Shown here one piece after another: positions 30,601 to 39,781 of a stretch of 39,781 nt of DNA. The stretch's first letter is position 1. Every line of letters starts with the position of its first letter. The stretch is from the NCBI GenBank assembly GCA_015039365.1, contig WION01000485.1, forward strand, positions 1-39,781, given 5' to 3'. The notes beneath the pieces are model-generated. The model made no database searches, had not been told where the DNA came from, and saw only the letters and a list, made by a program, of their open reading frames with translations. The translations under genes and the position numbers were made by a program. The DNA comes from Amanita rubescens (lineage: Eukaryota; Basidiomycota; Agaricomycetes; Agaricales; Amanitaceae).

Positions 30601-31577
30601 ATAGGCTGCTTTGTGCCGTGCACAGAGGCACAACTACCTATTTTCGATTCAATATTGTGTCGAGTGGGTGCCGGGGACAGTCAACTTAAAGGTGTATCAA
30701 CGTTCATGGCGGAGATGCTAGAGACTGCGACAATTTTGAGGGTCCGTCTTGCTATATCTCCCTCAGATGTTACTAATTATTTCTTAGTCGGCCACTCAAA
30801 ACTCTTTGATCATAATAGATGAACTCGGAAGAGGTATGAAGCTTGCTTTTTACAGTGCATTGTATGCCTATATCACGTAGGGACATCCACTTATGATGGC
30901 TTTGGTCTGGCATGGGCTATCTCCGAGTGAGCATATTTGTATTAACATTATTTTGACCAACCCCAATCTCCAGGCACATAGCAACACAGATACATGCTTT
31001 TTGTCTGTTTGCTACCCATTTCCACGAGTTGACGGCTCTTGATCAACAACTCCCTCATGTACAAAACTTTCATGTAGTTGCCCACGTCACAAAGGTCTCT
31101 GACGGTTTGCATAACCGAGACATAACATTATTGTACAAAGTCGAGCCCGGTTTGTGCTTATAATAATGCACGAGTTGCACGTATCTGACTCTCTGACAGG
31201 AATTTGCGACCAGAGCTTCGGAATCCATGTAGCAGAGTTAGCTAATTTCCCGGACAACGTAATCAAGGTATTGCAAAGTCGTTGCATTATGTCTGTGGCT
31301 CAACCGAGTTCAGCTCGCAAAATCCAAAGCGGATGAATTCGAAGATACAGGTAAACAGAATGTAGCAACCGCTTCAGATGCAGATCAAGGAATTCATATT
31401 ATGGAAAACATTATGAGAAATTGGTCGCAATACCGCCACGATTCTGAGGATGAAGCTTCGATGGAAGATCAAAGTGATGTAGAACGACAACTTAATGACT
31501 TGCGAAGAGTCATAGAAAGTTTTAAGCCTCAATTGGACCACAATCAATGGCTACAATCAGTGATAGCATCGCTATAG
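27626..31577 (+). CDS. MSH2: DNA mismatch repair protein Msh2
   Basis: MutS homologue that pairs with Msh6 or Msh3 in the nucleus to recognise mismatches and loops. ATG 27626 opens [14 protein letters not shown], leading into the MutS domain I motif [10 protein letters not shown]. The C-terminal ATPase has Walker [14 protein letters not shown], Walker [16 protein letters not shown] and [12 protein letters not shown] place 22 introns of 42-66 bp at 28010-28058, 28275-28324, 28467-28512, 28606-28647, 28833-28888, 29007-29059, 29122-29167, 29264-29329, 29420-29468, 29607-29653, 29777-29832, 29999-30044, 30109-30157, 30220-30267, 30364-30412, 30437-30485, 30527-30573, 30742-30787, 30834-30880, 30927-30973, 31150-31199 and 31268-31313. 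The join is 956 codons with its stop, normal for Msh2. It ends IASL and TAG, 131 bp from the convergent NCL1 stop. It looks intact. Confidence 0.96.
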
Positions 31578-31708
31578 GTGTATGCCCCAATACATAGAAA
31601 TGCCTTCAATCCAATATTAGATGTACATCGTGTTTCGAGTCATTGATATTTTTGGTGATATCCGTTCCGAACAAGCGCAAGCTAAGCGCGCTAGTGGATT
31701 TAACTGTG

Positions 31709-34451
<2,743 letters not shown>

Positions 34452-34596
34452 AACGATGCGTCACTTGAGCGAAATAGATCGCAGAAGAAAGTCGCAAAGT
34501 TTCACACTTCACGGCATTTGGCATTGTTTAGGCATTATACAAATATACACAGAACGCATAGATAGCAGGACTACGATGTACGATTCATTGCAGTTA

Positions 34597-36706
34597 TCAC
34601 GTTCTCAGTTTCATATGCACAGATTTTGCCCTTGTGAGCTGGTCGTAACCTAACCTCATGGTTGGAGATGCTTTTTTTCCTGAAATTGATACCACATACC
34701 GTACTTGCTTAAGCTTATCCCTCTTCCACTGTGCTTCACCCCCGTCCATGCAAGAGCAGGATCTAGGTAATCACATCTACATTCGTGCCCACGTGTGAAC
34801 TAGATGTTATACGAAGTAAACAAAGGACAAACCTGTTAAGAAACACCGTTCCAGTCTCAAGCGCATCAGCTATCTTCAGGAACGCGTCCTCAGATCCATT
34901 GACCGTCACATTCGTCCAGATAGAAGCCGTCAGACCATACGGAGAGTCATTCATGAACTCAACAGCTTCATCGTCTGATGAAACCTGCAGGGAGTATTAG
35001 TGCCGGGAAAGAAAGGAAACATCACCCTACTTTCTGTATTCCAATTATAGGTCCAAATGTTTCGCTAACCATAACGTCCATGTCTTAGCAAATATATGTT
35101 AGCTCAGGTACGCGAGCTCCAACTAGCTAGGCGAAGAAGCGTACCATGATTCACGTTAACTAAGACCTGAGGAGCGACGTAAGCAGTACCGCTATTGTTT
35201 GATGCGAGAAGTACTAAGTAAATTACATATATATATATATACAAATGATACTTACGGTTGCGCAACAGGAAACAAATCTTCTGGAATCAATGGCGTGGCA
35301 CCAGCTGCAACTACATATTTTATAAGTAGCATTCTGGGTATGGAAGAAGGCATCGAACCAGCATCGGCAATCTGTTTTCTGATCTTGACAGCGCTTGCTA
35401 GACTGACAACTGGGCCAAGATTGGTCTCAGGTGAGGTGGGATCGCCCAGCCTAAATTTCTGTGCACAAAGTTACGGTAGGCCATCATGTCAAATGTAAAT
35501 AGACAATTGTCACCTTCACTGCATCAACATATTTCGAAACAAACGTGTCAAAGAGACTTTCGTGTACGTAAATGCGCTTCTGAAATTTAGTATCCGATAT
35601 TCAGGTATGGACACGACTCACTTCGACAGCGCAACAGCTTTGACCCGAATTATAAAAAGCACCTGCGTATTGTCGGTTAGTAGTCTAATGGTCAAAACAC
35701 ATGAACATACCGTCGACAAGTTCCGCCACCGCGTAATCCAGATCCGCGTCTGGTCTCACATAGGCCGGATCCTTGCCGCCCAACTGGCGCAGACCGGTTG
35801 TTTAAAATGGACGAAATATTAAGTTGAATGTAATCTAACCTCGAGTCCGACGCCCGGGAAATTAGCATTGTTTGCCGCTGCCTTTGCGACGGCTTGTCCT
35901 ACGGGAACGCTGCCGGTGAAGGAAACGAAGTTGACACCAGGATGTTGTACCACATAAGATGTCAACTCGGGAGACATGTGGATAACTTGAATGATGTCGG
36001 GGGGAACACCAGCATTTTCCAATGCCAGAGCAAAGCGTTCAGCGGTGAGGGGAGTTTGAGGAGATGGCTTCAATAGCACTGCATTCCCTGATATAATTGC
36101 TGGAAGGACGGAATTAACGGTAGTCAAGTATGGGTAGCTAGCATTCAAGTTACATGGTCACCGTGGGCGAAGGAAGACTGGACTCGGACGCACTTCCATG
36201 GTGTAATTACCAGAACGACGCCCAAAGGTACTCGCTTGATGAACCGGCGGAAACCTGGCTTATCTGAGTCCTCTAAGGATATATCGGCAAGACAAGATGG
36301 TGCGATAGATAGCAGATAATCTGCGCGTTCCAGAAGGCCTCTAATTTCGCCTGGATTCTGTGACTTGGGCCTTGTAGGGCATGGTCAGACAGCCTCCAAC
36401 TCGAGCGAAGATAAGGCGACTTACCTGCCCATTTCCAATGTAAGTTCTCCTGGTATTTCCTGGCTCATATTCTTTATTTCTTCCTGTCGTGTGTTTAGCT
36501 GGAGTCTATGTCGAATAATTCTGGGCGATACGTACCATAAACTTACGGCCTATTGCGATACGGTCACTGAGTGGAACCTTAGCCCATGATTTTTGAGCGG
36601 AAGATGCATTCTGAATAAATCCGTCTATCTGTTCTCGTGAAGGGTATGTCCTGGTTACGAGAGGCTGCTGGTTATGAGGACTGAGTGTAGTCTGTGTGGT
36701 GGCCAT
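34597..36706 (-). CDS. NAD(P)-dependent aldehyde dehydrogenase
   Basis: Oxidises an aldehyde to the acid; the substrate cannot be told from sequence. Thirteen exons: 36706-36536, 36483-36425, 36370-36194, 36137-35840, 35783-35711, 35662-35622, 35579-35514, 35458-35256, 35191-35145, 35083-35031, 34984-34833, 34776-34700, 34649-34597. They join to 490 codons with stop, the usual ALDH length, and every junction keeps phase. The cofactor-binding motif PWNYPY is split by an intron. GNAVLLKPSPQTPLTAE, FTGSVPVGQ, the catalytic Glu region LELGGKDP and the catalytic Cys in NSGQSCCAVE are all present. SETFGPII and KHSGRGISLSKYG lie near the end. No targeting signal is evident, so it is likely cytosolic. 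It resembles the broad-substrate ALDH families rather than betaine- or methylmalonate-specific ones. Confidence 0.93.
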
Positions 36707-36796
36707 GGTTTGATCTTATCTTTGCGATGATGATCACGTGGTGACGCGTATACGCTCTCTCTTGGCAGTTGCAACTTGCAAGCGCATCTTCCGTCC
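36707..36796. promoter_or_regulatory. Shared divergent promoter, ALDH / PUP1
   Basis: Only 90 bp separate the ALDH ATG (minus) from the PUP1 ATG (plus), so both genes must share promoter or 5' UTR sequence. It contains CACGTGGTGACGCG (a CACGTG E-box and ACGCG). I find no GGTGGCAAA proteasome-associated control element. Confidence 0.6.
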
Positions 36797-37833
36797 ATGT
36801 CACCAACGGCAACTTCGTCGGTGCATTTAGCCTCCGGCTTCAATCTCTCCAATCAGAGACGGTAAGAATACTCAGTTTTAAAAACGCCAAGTAGCGCTAA
36901 ATATAATTCCAGCAACCACTTCCTCGCTGAACGCGGAATTCCCGTGCCGAAAGCAACTAGTACAGGTACTACAATCGTCGGATGCCTCTTCAAGGACGGG
37001 ATCGTACTAGGCGCCGACACTAGAGCAACGGAGGGTGACATTGTTGCCGACAAGAACTGTGAAAAGGTAAAGCCAGGTGACGCGTAACCGGTCGCACGAT
37101 AACGGATACTCTTGGTAGATTCACTACATCACAGAAAATATTCGATGTTGTGGAGCGGGTACGGCGGCAGATACAGAATTCACGACCGCCTTGATATCAT
37201 CCAACATGGAACTCCACTCACTATCAACTGGGAGAAAGCCCCGCGTTGTGACCGCTATGACGATGCTCAAACAGATGTTGTTCAGGTAACCACAAACAAG
37301 TCGCATCATTTACATGATGCTAATGATCGTCATGAAGGTACCAAGGACACATTGGCGCCGCTCTTGTTCTGGGCGGGGTAGATCCTACGGGTCCACAACT
37401 TTTCACTATTCATCCTCATGGTTCAACAGACAAGCTCCCCTACGTAACAATGGGCTCTGGTAGCTTAGCTGCGATGGCCGTCTTTGAGAGCAGTTGGAAG
37501 CCCAACATGAATGTCCGTGTTCGTTGGTTGTCTGATGCGAACTTTATCTGAGATTTTCCACAGCGAGAGGAGGCCTTGAACCTTGTCAAAGATGCTATTT
37601 TTGCCGGTATATTCAATGACCTTGGGTCGGGGTCTAACGTGGATGCTTGCATCATAACTGCTACTGGGACGGAGATGCTGCGCAATGTGGAAATGCCTAA
37701 TCAGAGACCGAACAAGGAAAATAAATATGTTTTCAGGCGCGGTACGACGGCATGGAAGAAGGAAGAAGTTAGGAGCCTTATAGTAAATGAAGAGATTACG
37801 ACAGTAGGGGGGGACGAAATGGACACTACATGA
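36797..37833 (+). CDS. PUP1: 20S proteasome subunit beta-2 (trypsin-like activity)
   Basis: Catalytic beta subunit of the 20S core particle, made as a precursor and cut before its active-site threonine. Exons 36797-36861, 36913-37066, 37119-37285, 37338-37512 and 37564-37833 join to 277 codons with stop. The propeptide of about 40 residues ends just before TTIVG in [37 protein letters not shown] is the beta-2 signature; the Asp and the Lys of the catalytic set fall in DTRAT and [17 protein letters not shown] and [16 protein letters not shown] follow. The tail extends past the core, as in the beta-2 family, where it wraps around beta-3. Four introns of 51-52 bp. It looks intact. Confidence 0.95.
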
Positions 37834-37871
37834 TAAAATGTATTTGTATCGATTGTAATCTGCACTCTTTC

Positions 37872-38759
37872 ATGACAGATTCTTTCGACAATTTGCCTCA
37901 AACAACGCAAAGGCGAATCGATAAAGCTTTCGATGCGATAGCTTCGTCAGCGTCCCCCGAACCTCGCAACGGGGTACCAGTTTACCAAGAAGACACAGCT
38001 GGAGGTTTCCTTCTAGATGCTGAACCAGGACCTGGCCTATCTAATCCTAGTCATATTCCCTTCTCCCTAGTCCCCGATGCACTCTGCCGTCTCAATCTTC
38101 CTACAGATGACGACCAAATTCTGTCTGTTTTCCGCAATGCTGCTTCTGGCTGGAGGTCAGCTACGAACACCATTGATGAAAGTCACGTTTCCACCGATGG
38201 TTTGGTCTCTCGGGATGATTGGCGGTCGGTATGTGCAGTGCTCCTCGAGCATGCGGATGATCAAGCGGAAGGAAGAAGCAGCGACGGTTCAGTTTATGAG
38301 AACTTTGACCTTGACGGATCCGAGGGCAGTGATTACGTGTCCAACGGTGGGGAGTCCGATGACGATTACCAAGAAGAAGGCCCAACCACTCGATCTCGTG
38401 GTCCACGTACTCGCCGCACAGGTTCCGGGTTGGGCGCCCGCGAGGAGTATACATTGACCAAGCAACAACAGGAGGCATGCCTTGAAGCCTATTCTCTGTT
38501 CTTCCCATCAATCCCTTTGACCGATCTGCCAAACAAAAATATTATGATCAAGGATATCCAACGAGTTGCTAAGCTTCTTGGCGAAAAATTAACCGCAGAG
38601 GATGTCAGTGACGCTGCTTATCTAGTGTCTACTACGCAATTGACCACTTCTTTTAAATAACAGGTAATAGCAATGCTCGAAGCCTTTTCTTCATCGCCCG
38701 ACAAATCAGTCAGTTTAGCAGATTTCAGTCGCATGATGGTAGCAGCGAAGCTCGTCTGA
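37872..38759 (+). CDS. Unrecognised acidic protein with EF-hand-like C-terminal helices
   Basis: ATG 37872 begins MTDSFDNLPQTTQRR, 38 bp after the PUP1 stop. One 39-bp intron (38625-38663, GTGTCT...AACAG) joins two exons to 283 codons with stop; without it the frame stops at 38660. The first third is helical, with IPFSLVPDALCRLNLP and a Trp-containing segment SRDDWRSVC. The middle (about residues 140-190) is very acidic and Ser/Gly-rich and ends in basic TRSRGPRTRRTGSG. The last part, EACLEAYSLFFP, IMIKDIQRVAKLLGEKLTAEDV and SVSLADFSRMMVAAKLV, has the spacing of a degenerate EF-hand pair without clear Ca-binding loops. An acidic nuclear protein is plausible; I do not recognise a family. Confidence 0.75.
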
Positions 38760-38884
38760 ATCAAAGGTCGACATGACTACATATGTACCCCAGAGGCCTC
38801 CTGTCCTATCGCGGTTTACATACGCTATGAGAAAAGGAGCGAAATAAAAAGAGGCCGAGCCCGGTCTTTATAGATTGAAGTGTA
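38760..38884. other. Convergent intergenic gap
   Basis: 125 bp between the stops of the acidic-protein gene (plus) and the IleRS gene (minus). It must serve both 3' UTRs; I see nothing else in it. Confidence 0.5.
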
Positions 38885-39781
38885 TCATAGTTTACTCAAT
38901 ATGTCTGAGCACCTGTGACAAACAGCCTCGTCAGCCAAACGAGTATATGTCCAACATCGAGGGCATTTTTCTCGTGTAGCTGGGCGCACACGGGACGAGG
39001 AGTTCAGAGCCTTCTAAATTTAAGAGAGGAGGTTGGAAACAGTAGCAGTAGTTTCAATACTCCTACTCACGATAGTTGGACGTTTCCTCCAAAAACGACC
39101 ATGAGGGAGTCATATCTCTCGGAGACAATGCCTTCCCAATCTTGACATCCGATACAATGAAAAGGGTCTTCAAAAGGTGTTCTGCGGATAATATGAGACA
39201 GGTTCACAGTATCTGATAGGCTGCTAACCTTGCCCCTTGAGGTCCAAATGATTCTCTAGTGTGGGGATCACCAGATCTACTTCAGCTTCTAGTGAGCTTC
39301 GCAAAAGTCTGCAGATGGGTGGTCAATACAGTCACTTGGTCAATCCTGTCAACCGACTTTTGAGTGCGGGCCTTTTCCAACAAGGAAAGCACGGTGCTCC
39401 TTAATCGGAGATGCTCTAACATAGTTCTCGCAGCCTCGGCGTCGTTCCATTCAGAGCTCTTGTACTATAGTAAGCTACGCTTCTTTCGCAAAATAATAAT
39501 ACTAACCAGGGGTGTCCATTGACTCATGAAAACGGACTTGCCGTCAGACTTCCAGTGATCATGGATCTCTTCTGCTAGGCGCGGCAGGACAGGAGCCATG
39601 ACGGACGTAATCGTCCTTAAGATATGCTCAAATACGGTAATGACGGCCCGCCGCTCAACGCTATAAGTATCGTTTGCGTAAAGACAGTCTTTCGTGATGT
39701 CGAAGTAGAGCGACGACAGGGTGATGTTGGCGAAATTGATAAGTGCGATCATTACTGTGCGGAAGCGAATCAGATCAAGGA
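38885..39781 (-). CDS. ISM1: Isoleucyl-tRNA synthetase, mitochondrial type, C-terminal part (runs off right edge)
   Basis: Charges tRNA-Ile in mitochondria. Only the anticodon-binding region and C-terminus are present. Exons 39781-39507, 39458-39358, 39308-39229, 39181-39071 and 38979-38885 keep phase throughout. The first shows VMIALINFANITLSSLYFD and YSVERRAVITVFEHIL, typical of the class Ia anticodon-binding domain, then APVLPRLAEEIHDHW. Next are KLLRSSLEAEVDLVIP and LLKTLFIVSDV. The final exon has the zinc ribbon CPRCWTYTRLADEAVCHRC, a feature of bacterial-type IleRS, hence the mitochondrial assignment. The stop is at 38887-38885. The last intron (39070-38980, 91 bp) is longer than the others and was chosen because it alone restores the ribbon frame. 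The catalytic core lies outside the window. Confidence 0.88.

Noticed and set aside
30453..30689. Open frame across the MSH2 Walker A region suggesting a shorter protein.
   Set aside because: It reads through an intron (30527-30573). Splicing gives the conserved continuation [17 protein letters not shown].
34680..34700. ALDH ending read through as KYGMWYQFQEKKHLQP.
   Set aside because: That reading follows intron sequence. Splicing 34699-34650 gives the usual ALDH ending KYGYDQLTRAKSVHMKL.

Overview
The window is fungal, most likely an Agaricomycete (mushroom-type basidiomycete). The evidence is a set of eukaryotic housekeeping genes broken by many 40-65 bp GT-AG introns, some with CTAAT/CTNAC-like branch sites, next to Ty3/Gypsy chromovirus, Ty1/Copia, hAT-type and PIF/Harbinger elements. 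No species can be named from sequence alone.

Positions 1-27000 are a nest of transposable elements. An LTR-element gag-like ORF (minus strand, 8488 down to the left edge) is split by a Ty3/Gypsy chromovirus copy, El1 (1173-8170, target duplication GTATC). El1 has lost the middle of its coding region, where a 2.5 kb foldback element with arms of about 1.12 kb sits. A decayed Copia element (8985-12905, minus) follows, then two solo LTRs (13018-13425 with GATGA; 14221-15104 with CCTGC). Next comes a four-level nest: an old LTR (15632-15687 plus 25356-25633) was hit by a hAT-type MITE (15688-16462, 8-bp duplication ATGACTAT). A second chromovirus copy, El2 (16465-25352, CTAAT), landed on the MITE's right end. 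A further LTR (22760-23390, GTTCA) then landed inside El2. A PIF/Harbinger transposase relic (25673-26969, minus) closes the region.

El1 and El2 belong to one family. Its order is LTR, PBS, gag, protease, RT/RNase H, integrase with chromodomain, then a large extra ORF of about 730 codons in the env position that I do not recognise. It carries a CX2CX4HX4H zinc knuckle. The 12 bases after the 5' LTR are the exact complement of 12 bases about 33 nt downstream of the LTR TATA box, which suggests Tf1-style self-priming. Both copies are dead. Most matched stop codons are CGA to TGA changes, and all five substitutions between El1's two LTRs are CpG transitions.

Positions 27200-39781 are compact single-copy host sequence. 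MSH2 (plus, 23 exons) converges on NCL1/TRM4 tRNA m5C methyltransferase (minus). An aldehyde dehydrogenase gene (minus, 13 exons) follows. Its 5' end is 90 bp from the divergent proteasome beta-2 gene PUP1 (plus, 5 exons). Then come an unrecognised acidic protein gene starting 38 bp after PUP1 (plus) and the C-terminal half of a mitochondrial-type isoleucyl-tRNA synthetase (minus, open at the right edge). Exon models for MSH2, ALDH, PUP1, the unknown gene and IleRS all keep frame at every junction. I saw no tRNA, rRNA or CRISPR array.
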